The notes beneath the pieces were generated by a model. It had not been told where the DNA came from. It ran no database searches and was given only the letters and a program-made list of their open reading frames with translations. 64,000 nt of DNA from Rhynochetos jubatus (taxonomy: Eukaryota; Chordata; Aves; Eurypygiformes; Rhynochetidae), in NCBI GenBank assembly GCA_027574665.1, contig CM050655.1, positions 2,604,001 to 2,668,000 of the forward strand. The letters are read 5' to 3'. This document shows positions 32,972-44,527 of the stretch, piece after piece. Position 1 is the stretch's first letter; every line of letters starts with the position of its first letter. The position numbers and the translations under genes were made by a program.

Positions 32972-35028
32972 CTTCAATGTCACAAAAAAGAACTATTACA
33001 GCCAAGTTCCTTAATGGTGTTTGAATTACTGCATGGTTGGGTTAATAACTGTGGTCTGATAAAGTATGTACCTCTTTTTTATGTGCTTAAGAACATTAGT
33101 AATTCCCTGCAATCTCTGTGTCAGTGGAAAAGCCAATGTACTTCATACCAGAAGACCATTTACACACCAAAAAGGAAAGGTGAGCTGAAGCTTATCCTAA
33201 TTTCCAGGGGCAAACTTCTTTGTGCTATTGAGAGCAGCATGGCAAACAATTTGCTTTGTGCTTTTTCCTTCAGTGGTCTGCTGCAGAGGATTAACTAACC
33301 CTCCTGCACACATCCCTAAAGACCATGCAGGCCTAAGGATCAACTTGATGCTGTTCTAAAAGCAGGTCATTTCTCGAGGACTTTTCTCAGCTTCTGAGGG
33401 AAATTCTTCGACTGGAGGGACAGCCTACAGTTTGTTCCCTTTTGACTTCCCTTTCAGTATCAAAAAGAAAAGTGTTTTGGAAAAACTATGCTTTTATTAA
33501 TCCCCACTCCCATCCCACCAGCTGCATCAGTTCTGAACCTCATGCTCACATCTGTTCTTTCTGGTTAGCTTCCGTGTCTCAATTTTCTTAGGTTGTAGTG
33601 CTGGTACTAGGTACTGAAAAGGAACAAAGATCGGATGAACTCATCTCCAGTGGGAGTGGACATCAGAGCAGCTGAAGGATGTGCCCTCCCGACGTTTGGC
33701 ACATTTTAGAAAATTCGACCTAATTTGTAGTTTTTACCTTAAAGTAAAATTGGACATCACAAAAGGTGACAGAGATTATCAGAAACCTCCTTCTCTTCCT
33801 TTTTTGAGGAGATGAAGGCCATTCCTTCTGGAGTTTCACACCTCTTCTAGAAGGATAAGCACTAAATGCTTATAAAACTGTAATTTAAACTTCAGGGGTT
33901 CTCCAAATGCTGCCAGATACCAGAACCATCTTGACTAACATTACTATTGACAGGAACAATAGGTTATCTATAGAGCTATCAGAAAATCACTGCCTTCAGG
34001 TAGGCCTACAAAGCATGCTGTTACGACAGTTAGGTCCTAGGCAAAACCAGGGCATTAGCTAACCAGGAACCATGCGCTGCTGTCACTGTTTCGGCCTATA
34101 ATAATGTCCATCTTCCATTTGTGCATCACCTACAAGAGGAACTTGGAACAACAGAGTTACCAAGCAAAGGACTGCAACAGTCTCTGGAAAAATGAATGCA
34201 GTGGAAGAAGTTCAGTATTTGAACTGGTAATTGGCAGTTTAAAGACAGGCAGCCAAATGTAAATCCTAATCAAATAACCTCATTTCCCATATCACAGAAA
34301 ATTTTCCATTGCATGACTTTTTGATAGCAAACAGTATGTTTCTTGAAGAAATTTACTTCAGAGTTTGGAAAATACTCTGGCCAAGGCTTTATTGGAAAAG
34401 AATATATTGGTCAAGGCTTTAGCTTCCAAAGGAAAATAAAAATTCTTGGATTGCTTTAGAAGCGAGGATTGATTGTCTCACAAGCTGCCAAGTAGCAGGC
34501 TCCAGCTGTAAAGATCAGAGTAGGAAGCACTCATTAGGATGGAGGAGGTTCCTGCTGGCTCTTAGCTACAGCAGAACCCCAGACCCTTACATGTACAGTG
34601 GCTCTCCTGCAGAAAGCGAAAAACACTGAGAACCCCCAAAAAACAACAGCTAAAAGAATGTTCTGAAAGGATTTCTGCATATAAACTCTGAACGAATAAA
34701 GAAAGTCTGAAATAGCTTTTATTTCCTTAGTCTGATCGTCAGACAGAAACAACACTCCTAAAAGACCATTTCTTAAAAGGGTGTTAATTTTTACAATTGA
34801 TTTCTTCTCAAATTAATTTGCTGTTAGACCTTCTTAGCAGTGTTTGTCCCTGCTTCTTTGGGAACTCTGGGGAGAAGGCACTTTGCTATCTGTGTGTAAC
34901 CTCTTAGCTGGATCTCACAACGTGCAGAACATCCCAGATGCCGGTTTCATGATACCAACTTTGCAGAAGAGCGGTGGCTGCTCACTCACAGATACCCACT
35001 CTAACAAAAAGCAACCCAAGGCCTTTTA

Positions 35029-35350
35029 TCATAGAATCACAGAACGGTTTGGGTTGGAAGGGACCTTAAAGGTCATCTAATTCCAACCCCCCTGCCAGGG
35101 GCAGGGACACCCTTCACTAGACCAGGTTTCTCAAAGCCTCATCCAGCCTGGCCTTGAAGACGGCCAGGGATGGGGCATCCACAGCTTCTCTGGGCAACCT
35201 GTCCCAGTGCCTCACCACCCTCTCCTTGAAGAACTTCTTCCGGATACTCGATTTAAATCTGCCCCCTTTCAATTTAAACCCATTATCCCTTGTCCTGTCA
35301 CTACCTGACATTGTAAAAAGTCCCCCCTAGCTTCCTTGTAGGTCCCCTTT
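35029..35350 (-). mobile_element. CR1 LINE 3' end
   Basis: On the plus strand it begins TCATAGAATCACAGAACGGT, with TTGGGTTGGAAGGGACCTTA and later CAGCCTGGCCTTGAAGACGG. It ends in GTCCTGTCACTACCTGACAT and a fading TTGTAAAAAGTCC segment. The tail is at the low-coordinate end, so the element reads on the minus strand. A 64-codon open frame inside it is the degenerate CR1 3' region, not a gene. Confidence 0.92.
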
Positions 35351-38084
35351 TGAAGAATAATTTCCCTCTGTATTAGTATGCTCTGCTGGTTGGCACAAAG
35401 AATCCCTGGATTTCTTCTGCAAAACATTTTCTTGGTATCTGAGCAAAAATCCCATCTCGCAGCTTCAAGACCTGGATGGATTGGTCACAGACATAAACGG
35501 AGCTTTCATTCTTCTGCTGTACGCTAGATGTCAGTGGTGCATGTCACACGTCCTGTGAGCTGGCAAAGCATCCAAGGAGGACAGCATTAAATTTCTGGAT
35601 GATTTTAACAATCTCCCAGTTAAAATTCTGTTAGCATTTTCTTGACAAAACCTATTTTAACGGGATCGTAACTCAACTGTGCACATTTACTCCATGATGA
35701 AACATGACACATTGTGCAAAAGATTCAGACAGGGTAAGCATTTTATTTTTAATGGTGGACATTTTCCACTTAATATATGCAGGAGAAATTTTCTGGATTC
35801 AACAGTTCTTTATGCTCCAATAACTCAAACCCTTTTTCATATAAAAGATATAAAAGGAGGTTGATCATTTCAGTCTGTAAAATTATCTAAGTGGCCTCAA
35901 AGTCTTTTAGGAGTTTGTAGTAGGAAATAACAAAGCACTGTTACTATTCAGACCCATTTTTTGGTGCAGCCAGACTGATCCCTGATTAATAAAAACGTCA
36001 GGTAATCAGTTGCTAACAGTCTTAAGGAAAAGTATGAATCTCTCGTTGCGTATCTGTCTTACAAAGTACAGGATAGGGAAAAATCAGCGTGTCTTGAGAG
36101 ACAGATGGGTTTTCCCCAGCTGGCAGTGACGAGCACAGCATGGCTGTTACGTCCATGACTTCTACATCATGCCTTTGTTTTCCAGCCAAACATTTTACTT
36201 GAACGCAAATACGTGGGATTGGACCACTCGCTTGGAACTTCTCGATGTGAGGCAGCCCATTCGAAATAGCCTGGTAGTGAGTATGACACAGCCCACGCAT
36301 GTGCTGTCGTTGTGCACGTCAGCATGAATCCAGCACACTGCATCTCCTTGTATCTTGTCATTTCATTGGCGACTGTTGGACATGACCTGATGCCTTGGAG
36401 CCACGTTTCCCAGAGGTGACTTTGGGAGCCTCAAACATTGGCTTTGGTTTAGTAGGGTTTACTTCTTGCAGGAACGTGACTCTGTAGCCTCTTGTGTGAC
36501 TTTGCTCAGGTGCTGGCGGGCATTAGTCTTGCCTATCCATTCCTCACAACTCCAGTGTAAAGCCAAGCACCTTTAGGACTCCAATACTGCCAGCACCAAC
36601 CAGGACAAGCCACAAGTTTGTCTGTACCCCAGCAGCACTCCACCTGTGAAGGGGAACAGGTCACCCTGCTCTGCTCTGTCCTCAGCTTACCCCCAGATCT
36701 TTTATTCCTTAAAAGATCTTTGCAGATAACTGCTTTCAAACAGTGACAGGTTCAACATAAACTCTGTTAAAATCAGGGCCTCTGCTATGTTTTATAAGCA
36801 GAAAGACAGCAGGGTGTTCCCAAAAAGCCCATTTAAGAAAAGCTACAGGTATGTTCCAATAAACAGTAGTTTTGTAAGTGGTGTTAAAATCACGAATGGC
36901 AAAATTCATGTACTAAATGCTGTTGGTACAGTTCTCTCTTCTATATACATAATGAAACATTTGAACACTTGGAAAACACCTTGGCTAAATTTATATTCTT
37001 TGTCGCTAATTAAGGTTTTAAAACAGGGGTCTCTATCTCTTTCTGACTTTCTGAACTTTCTCCCATCTTACCCAATTTATTTAAATGATCCTTTTACCTA
37101 TTGATCTCTTTCCTTGGATCCAGGGCAGACTCCTGGCTGGCAGAAGGATGGTTGTGACTCTTGGCAATCTCTTCCCAAAGAGAATGGCCATTGCTACTGT
37201 GTCCTGAGTCTGCAGCAGGAAGGACATTGAGCCATCCCTCAAGATCAAAACTCCAGGAAAGATGATCACAGAAGGAATTACTTTAGATTCGCGTAAGCAC
37301 CTGAGCTGAGCCAAATCTCTTGAGGTTCACCCACTTACCAGTGAAAACTTGTTAACTTCAAGCTACAAAACTCTCACTTCCGTTTTCTCCTTACTTTAGT
37401 AAGTTGACACTTACTCACCTCTACCCTAAAGCCAGGAAAGCATTCCCCAGGATTTTGCTGATTTAAATATTTAAAAGCTTTTGAAGAGAGAAAAGGGTGG
37501 TGGGAGGATGGGTGGGAAAGCAGCCGAGTATGCAGGCACATGGAACATTTTAATGAGGTTGCTTCTAAGCTGACACCCCACACGTCTGCAGACCAGGCAA
37601 ATGCATAACCTTCCCTTCACATTTGAAAAACTGCTTTTTAACATATCTTAACTCTATTCTCTTCTGTGTATTTCACCAGACACACAAACATCCCTAAAAA
37701 TACATTCCTGTATTTTCACAGAGCACCAAAATGAAGATGGACATATCTTCTGACCATGAAGACTGTCTGCATCAGAAGAGGGTTCTTTTTTATGGAGTTG
37801 AAAGGACATACTGCTCTTTCCCAATGTTTTACACATATAAAACATGCACGGATACTAGCTCACTCGTATACCAATAACAGTAGATTTACGAAGACCTTTC
37901 CAAAGTGAGGAGTGAAAGGGTGTCAGAATTTTCAGCTGTTATCAAGGCTATATAAATTTTCTGAACCTGGACAGAGCTGAATAATGTCCTTTTGACCTGA
38001 AAGGTAACGTCAGTGTTTATGGAAAATAACTAAGTGAAGAACAGTTTAATTAGTGATAAGGTTATGATGAAGATTCAAGGTTAT

Positions 38085-38335
38085 TAAACTGAAAGCGGGT
38101 AGATTTAGACTGAACATCAGGAAAAAATTCTTCCCAGAGAGGGTGGTAAGGCACTGGGACAGGTTGCCCAGAGAAGCTGTGGATGCCCCATCCCTGGAAG
38201 TGTCCAAGGCCAGGCTGGATGAGGCTTGGAGCAACCTGGTCTAGTGGAGGGTGTCCCTGCCCCTGGCAGAGGGGTTGGAACTGGAGGCTCTTTAAGGTCC
38301 TTTTCAACCCAAACCATTCTGTGATTATTAAAGAT
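38085..38335 (+). mobile_element. CR1 LINE 3' end
   Basis: About 250 bp, from TTAAACTGAAAGCGGGTAGA through ATTCTTCCCAGAGAGGGTGG and TTGGAACTGGAGGCTCTTTA to CCATTCTGTGATTATTA. It belongs to the same general subfamily as the copies at 541 and 43690. Its 3' end points at the CR1 starting 26 bp away on the other strand. Confidence 0.9.
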
Positions 38336-38361
38336 GAGCTTTATCCAGGCCAGATTCCCTT

Positions 38362-38640
38362 TCATAGAATCTCATAGAAGCATTTAGGTTGGAAAAGACC
38401 ATTAACCAAGCACTGCCAAATCCACCACTAAACTACGGCCCTAAGCACCACATCCACAAGTCTTTTAAATCCCACCAGAGATGGTGACTCCACCACCTCC
38501 CTGGACAGCTGGTTCCAATTCCTGATAAACCTTTTGGTGAAGGAATTTTCCCTAATACCCAATTTGAACCTCCCCTGGTGCAAGTGGAGCCCATTTCCTC
38601 TTGTCTTGTCACTTGGGAAAAGAGACCAACCACCACTGTA
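38362..38640 (-). mobile_element. CR1 LINE 3' end of a different subfamily
   Basis: It starts TCATAGAATCTCATAGAAGC, then has AGGTTGGAAAAGACCATTAA, CCAAATCCACCACTAAACTA, CACATCCACAAGTCTTTTAA and CTCCACCACCTCCCTGGACA. These are the marks of a CR1 subfamily distinct from its neighbour at 38085. It reads on the minus strand and is 5'-truncated. The end is uncertain by some 30 bp. Confidence 0.87.
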
Positions 38641-39154
38641 CGACCATGGAGATACCTACAAACAAAACATGACCACCAGAAGGGAGGAGGCTGCATTGCC
38701 ACCTCTCTAAAAGCTACCACTGCTAAACTGCATCTCATTTTTATATTCCTAGTTCAGAAAGTGATGCTGGAAGACTGGAGAGGGTTCAGGAAAAATGGTA
38801 AGTGATTAAAAGAATTAAAATATAGCCCAGAGTGCAGAGCTCAAGGAACTTCTCAAGAACAGAAATTAATAGGATTATGTGATCATAAGCCTAGACCTCA
38901 TTGGGAACCAAAAATTAAAAGCACCAATGGCATGCGACAGTCTAGCACTCACAGTTATAATAAAACTCTATGGCTGAATCTAGAAAAATTAAAAGTAAAA
39001 GGAAAAAAGGCCTAATTTCTGACAGTAAAAATAATTATCCTGCAATAACAACACAAATGTTGTAGTTGATTGGATTTTCTTGAGCTGTTGCTCTGTTGAA
39101 AGACACTCTCAAAGCAGAATTAATTTTGGGAGTTCCTGTGATCTTTATTATACT

Positions 39155-39215
39155 AGGTCAGACTGATCACAGTGATCTTTTCCAACCTATAAACTCCTAA
39201 TGTATGCAGAGCTTT
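39155..39215 (+). mobile_element. Probable short CR1 tail fragment
   Basis: ACTAGGTCAGACTGATCACA followed by GTGATCTTTTCCAACCTATA resembles the last 50-60 bases of a CR1 element. There is no heptamer tail left. It is old and too short for a firm call. Confidence 0.42.
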
Positions 39216-40550
39216 AGTATGCCATCATTCATCTGTACTAAATTAAGAGCTTGGGAGAACAAGCCTTTTTCAATCACAGTCCACTGAGATGGCTCACAGC
39301 CATTTGCCTTTTAGGCTGCTGACTGACGTGCTGCTTTATACCGTCATGGAACAGTCTAGTCTGGTTTTTACCAAGATAAAGAGCAAACACAAAGGTGAAA
39401 CACATGCAAGAAAACCCAAACGATAGAGGCTGCTTTAGAAAAAAAAAAAAAAAAGAGTCTGATTGGCATTTTCATTGTTTTGAATTATATGCAGAATACT
39501 GAAACACAAAAATAGAGTCTCTAACAGAATGATTCTACAGCCATATTGATACATCGGCAGCTGAGGGAGTTGAGACACTAATTTTGTCTTAGAACGTACT
39601 TGCTGCTAGTGATGACTCAGAAAAAACATGTAAAGAGAATACCTTAACTTCATTTCCTTACCCATGTAATCTCTGGCTTCTCTTCTTCTGCAGTCAGAGA
39701 GCGGAGTTACCACTGGCCCCCAGAGCAGCAGTGTACCCAAGTGACAGCCCACCGGAGCTGTGCCAAGGCGGAGTGGCACCCTATCAAACCGCTCTGCTGC
39801 AGTGACCAGAGCTGGCCCTTTCACTGGGAACACACTGCGAGTATAATCAGTCAGTACAAAGCCACCTCTTAAGTTTTATGTGACACTGGAATTTAAATGT
39901 TAATTTGGAAGCTGATTGAAAAGGCAAACCAACATCAAATTATGAAGGTAACTGGCCTGTCTTGCAGTTCACCATCTCCTCTAGCAGCTGGTGGGATGGG
40001 CCCAGGCAGATCTGTCTGCAGCTGTGAGCACTACTGATTCCCTGCACGTAGATGTAGACCTGCGTCATACCCCGACGGCTATGCTTCAGATTATGTGCAC
40101 ACCACCTCTCTTTGTTCCCCTTCTTCTCCTTTGGTTTCCACAAAAAAGACAAAAGAGAGACGCTTCCAATGTAACCTGCAGAAATCCTGAAGGTCAGTGT
40201 CTAGAGCACCAAAGGCCTTGTCTGGAGATCACAGAGAAGTTTTGGTACACAGAAAAATTCCTTCAGAGGAACATAAATGGGCAGCTCCTCCACAGGGCGG
40301 ACCAAACGTATTGCAAGCTCTCATGGTGATGTTGTCTAAATCACACACACGGAGACCGTTCAGCTGAAGAGAATGGACTGAATCTAGTAAAGCTGTAAAC
40401 TCCCAAGCTGTCGGTAGGATAAGTATAGGGGCCTGCATCAACTGCTTCAACAGATTTCTTTGTTCCTGTTGTGTTGAACCGCTTTCTAACAGAGACAAAA
40501 AACCGAAACAGTCCATAGAAACACAGAAGAGCAACAGATAGCATACTTAC

Positions 40551-40727
40551 TTAAAAAGTTCATTCCTCATTATAGCTCTATTTGTTTGCGGGTCAATTGC
40601 GTAGACCATGAGGTCAGACTTGGTGTAATCCTCTTCAGAGTACCCATCCCCGAACCTCCGAGCACCAATGGATTCCACCACGACCGTCGCACCGGGAATC
40701 TGATCTTGGACATAGCGTTCCAAAATC
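40551..40727 (-). CDS. PCDH15: PCDH15 exon: core of the membrane-adjacent domain
   Basis: This 177-nt exon is phase 2 at both ends, with acceptor ATCTTTAG|G above 40727 and donor TTTTTAA|GTAAGT below 40551. Its 58 complete codons read [19 protein letters not shown], then [19 protein letters not shown], then [20 protein letters not shown]; the final Lys is finished by the transmembrane exon. The sequence matches the mammalian PCDH15 segment between EC11 and the membrane, notably [16 protein letters not shown] (mammal-like LEDYTK) and [11 protein letters not shown]. It is extracellular and forms the central part of the membrane-adjacent domain, close to the channel-facing end of the tip link. 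The identity is secure. No frame defect is visible. Confidence 0.94.
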
Positions 40728-42580
40728 CTAAAGATGAGATGGAGCCAGAAGCTGCAGTCATTTATTTGTGCTGATCAAGACTGACAACAGCCCAAACAAG
40801 ATACTGAGAGACAAAAACCATAGGCTTTAGAAGGATGGTAACCTTCAGATCACTTTTTAAAAATTCTCTGCCCCAATATAACCCCTTAAACACTCAACTT
40901 CTGGGAAAATCATAGCAGTACTAGGAGAGGTCACCAGAAATTGTGTCCTTAAGTCTAGCTCTTTGTATTTATGACATCAGTTGAGTTTTTAATGGCTCAT
41001 GGGAAACACCATCTATATTTCACAAAAAAAACCCCTGTAATCCTTTTATTAAGCTGTATGATTTCAGAACTCTTCAATTCCAGCCTTACAAGGGTGCATA
41101 CAATAAATTTTCACCCACAGAAACAACTGCTTCAGCCATTTTCAGTGGGATATTTCATCTGGCTCTCTGATATAGCACAACATATCAGGTGCCAGAACAC
41201 CTGCTACTCCAAAAGGCAAGAGCAAGTTTTACAGCCATAAGAAAGTTGGAATATCGAGCTGACACATAAAAAATAAAATCAATTGCAGAAGTTCTACAAG
41301 CAGAAGAAAGATAGGTTGATAGTATTCAGCGGCAGCTATGCCCGAGATAACAAGGGCGTATCAACAATGAACCAAACCAAATCTGTTCTTTTTCCAAAGA
41401 GAAGGATTCATTGCAAGCTACCAGAGCACAGAATGGCACACTGTGGGTACATACATGAATTACAATGTGCCAATACATGTGATGAAGGCAATACTGGGGA
41501 ATTAAAATTTATTAGAGGAGATGACATTTACTGGTAATTTTATTAATTCTTGTCATGTGACCAATTCTATTTGTTACTGAATAGTCTTTCCTTTTTGTTT
41601 TTCTGGTTTTTTTTGGGTTTTTTTAGTTTTTTTTTTTGACAACTGACTGTCCACAGACATCTTAGTGTGTGCTTTTGAAAGCCTTTGTTCTAAATTCAAA
41701 ACACCATGTTTTTTGATGGTTTTCCCTGCAGAACTTTTTATGGGACAAATCCTAAACATTCGAAAAGGCTGTTTGCAGAATATTCCTTAAAAACAAACAA
41801 AAAATACTCATGCCTATGCCAGATTGAAACACCTTCAGCATGGCTGCAGAAACACCAAACTGATGGGAAAGTGCCTCACTGAGCACCCGAGAAGTTTCTC
41901 CACAGATAGCAAGCACACTCTTATCTCACATATTGAGTTTATGGAAAGTTCTGAATATAACTCACTACTGCTTTAACAAACTTCTTTAGAAAGGACATTA
42001 CCTTAAATATAGTTATTAAAAAATATATTATTTTCCCTCCTCTTTGTGTGGTCTGCTACTCTAGAAAGGCCCGTGAAATTTGCTAGTTCCTGCAGCAGAC
42101 TGCTGCTCTGTGTCTGCCGCATCATGCGTCCAGTGTAAAAAGGAGGTTTAGAAGTGTTACAGCTCAGCTTGATGACCTTCTAATTCTGTAGGCAACAGGG
42201 AGATCGGGTACTCCCTTCAAGATCGTAGCTGGGGCTGGCAGCCAAGATGGCAGGGACCACAACTCTCACGAGGCTGGATGGAGCCAGAAGGAAAATGGAA
42301 AGCTGTTCAGACACTGCCCTTGAAAGAGGTTTAACCATGGCCGGTGAGCAAAGACAGGACACATCTCGGCGAAAATGGGAAGTCACGGACTTGTTAACGG
42401 TGTGATGAGGTTTCCAAACTAAGACTGAGAAGGGCTCAGTTAAAGCCCACGGAGTGTTTTATAAACAAAGACATAAAAGCAAATATCATCAGTACTGGCT
42501 ACAAGGGCAAAGTAGTATGGAGAAATACACAGGAGAAGTTGGAAATCTAAACACTCCAGCAGAACTATGAGTTATGGGGA

Positions 42581-42960
42581 TGTTGTGGTTTAGCCTTATC
42601 TGGCAATGAGGTACCACCAGTCGCTCTACCACTCCCCTCTCTCTCAGTGGGAAAGGGTGGAAGGAAAAAGACAACAAGGGAGGCTCGTAAAAGTTGAGAT
42701 AAGAACTATTTAATAACACAAATGAAACTTACAGTGCTACTAACAATACTACTGCCAACATGTAATTAAAACAACAGAAAATAGAACATATGATACACTT
42801 GTACACTGCTGCAAAACCGTGGGCCTTGCAGACTGACCACTGAGCTTGATGTATCATGGAATGAAACAAGATGCTGTGGGCTGGCCAGCTCTCTGCAGGA
42901 GAGCAGCTCGTCCCTGCCTGAACCCAGCACAAGAGAAATAACAAGGTTTTCTGGGCTAAT
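42581..42960 (-). mobile_element. LTR fragment of an avian endogenous retrovirus
   Basis: It starts TGTTGTGGTTTAGCC and has GAGATAAGAACTATTTAATA about 120 bp in, the reverse complement of the polyadenylation end of a bird LTR related in layout to the one at 32103. The remainder (CAGCTCTCTGCAGGAGAGCA and CCTGAACCCAGCACAAGAGA) belongs to a different LTR family or a diverged copy. The far end is not sharp. No internal retroviral genes are seen. Confidence 0.55.
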
Positions 42961-43689
42961 TAATGTGTTCAGAATATCAAATCAAAAAGCAATAGCTGAG
43001 TTAGGAGGCAAAAGCAAGGGAACAAGAAGGAACATGCTGCCTGATATATCAAGGATACATTAGGATGCAGAGGAAGACAGATCTCAAAAAAAGGCATAAA
43101 TTACTTTAGGAAGTCACTTGCTTTAAACAAAATCTTTTGCAGTTGCTGAGGTTACATTTTGCTGTTGTTTTTTTCCTGACACAAGATTTCCAAAGTCAAA
43201 TAATGCTGTCAAAGCAGCATCACCATCACATAATTTTTCAAGACAGCTGATTCACATTTATCCATTAGGTTTCTCTGCTCTTTGTGTGAACGTTTAGCGT
43301 GCCCTTCAATTGGAAGCTTTTCTGTAAGATTCTGAAAAATCCGAGCCTGTCAGAACCAGATCCTAGCCTAGCAGTGAATATATACTCTTACTGAAGAACC
43401 ATTTTTGTAGGGAAAAATAAAACCATAGATTGTCTGACACAATGCTAGTTGACTGGCATCCTCTAAACAAGCACTCCTGTTGTCTGCCGATATGGTAAAC
43501 GCTACGTATCTCTGCTTCGGGTACATACTTAACTGGCAGCTAAGGTGATAACCTGTCACAGACACCTCAGTAACAACAATTCTCCCAGGTAAAACTTGAC
43601 AGAACAGATCTGGGATATGCAGATTACTACTTAAAAAACTTCAAAACGTTACAAGAATCTAAGTGACTAAAGAAGCCACGACCATTTTT

Positions 43690-44527
43690 AGAATGCCATC
43701 CAGAGGGACCTAGACAGGTTGCAGAGGTAGGCCTCTGCCAACTGCATGGAGTTCAACAAAGCCAAGTGCAAGGTCATGCACATGCATTGGGGCAATCCCA
43801 GCCACAAGGACAGGATGGGTGGAGAGTGGATCATGAGCAGCCCTGAGGAGAAGGACTTGGGGGTACTGGTGGACGAGAAGCTGAACATGAGCCAGCTGTG
43901 TGCGCTGGCAGCTCAGAAAGCCAACCATATCCTGGGCTGTATCAGGAGAAGCGTGGCCAGGGGGGCAAGGGAGGGGATTCCCCCTCTGCTCTTGTGAGAT
44001 CCCACCTGGACTACTGTGTCCAGCTGTGGAGCCCTCAGCATAAGAAGGATATCAACCAGTTGGAATGAGTCCAGAGGAGGCCACGAAGATGCTCAGAGGG
44101 CTGGAGCACCTCTCCTATGAAGAAAGGCTGAGAGAGTTGGGCTTGTTCAGCCTGGAGAAGAGAAGGTTCTGGGGAGACCTTATAGCACCTTCTAGTACCT
44201 CAAGGGGGCCTACAAGAAAGCTGAGGGGGGCTTTTTACAAGGGCCTGTAGTGACAGGACAAGGGGTAATGGGTTTAAATTGAAAGCAGGGAGGTTTAGGT
44301 TGGATATCAGGAAGAACTCCTTCCCAGAGAGGGTGGGGAGGCACTGGGACAGGTTGCCCAGAGAAGCTGTGGATGCCCCATCCCTGGCTGTCTTCAAGGC
44401 CAGGCTGGATGAGGCTTGGAGCAACCTGGTCTAGTGGAGGGTGTCCCTGCCCATGGCAGGGGGGTTGGAACTAGATGATCTTTAAGGTCCCTTCCAACCC
44501 AAAACATTCTGTGATTCTATGATTTTG
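43690..44527 (+). mobile_element. Long CR1 LINE fragment including the end of ORF2
   Basis: About 840 bp. The 5' part still reads as the C-terminal end of the CR1 reverse-transcriptase protein ([15 protein letters not shown], then [15 protein letters not shown], and [15 protein letters not shown]), broken by stops and frame changes after about 80 residues. The untranslated part carries GCACTGGGACAGGTTGCCCA, and the element ends TTCTGTGATTCTATGA. It is the longest and least damaged CR1 here and is inactive. Confidence 0.93.

Larger units (their letters stand above)
32972..40550 (-). other. Intron upstream of the transmembrane exon
   Basis: This 7.6 kb intron contains three full CR1 tails (35029, 38085, 38362), a probable CR1 tail fragment (39155) and an A-run at 39439-39454. 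No exon was recognised inside. Confidence 0.75.

Noticed and set aside
35117-35311. 64-codon minus-strand open frame
   Set aside because: It falls inside a CR1 3' end. The same words (RVVRHWDRLPREAVDAPSL) occur in other CR1 copies.
43746-43997. 84-codon plus-strand open frame that looks well coded
   Set aside because: It is the C-terminal remnant of CR1 reverse transcriptase inside a truncated LINE, not a host gene.
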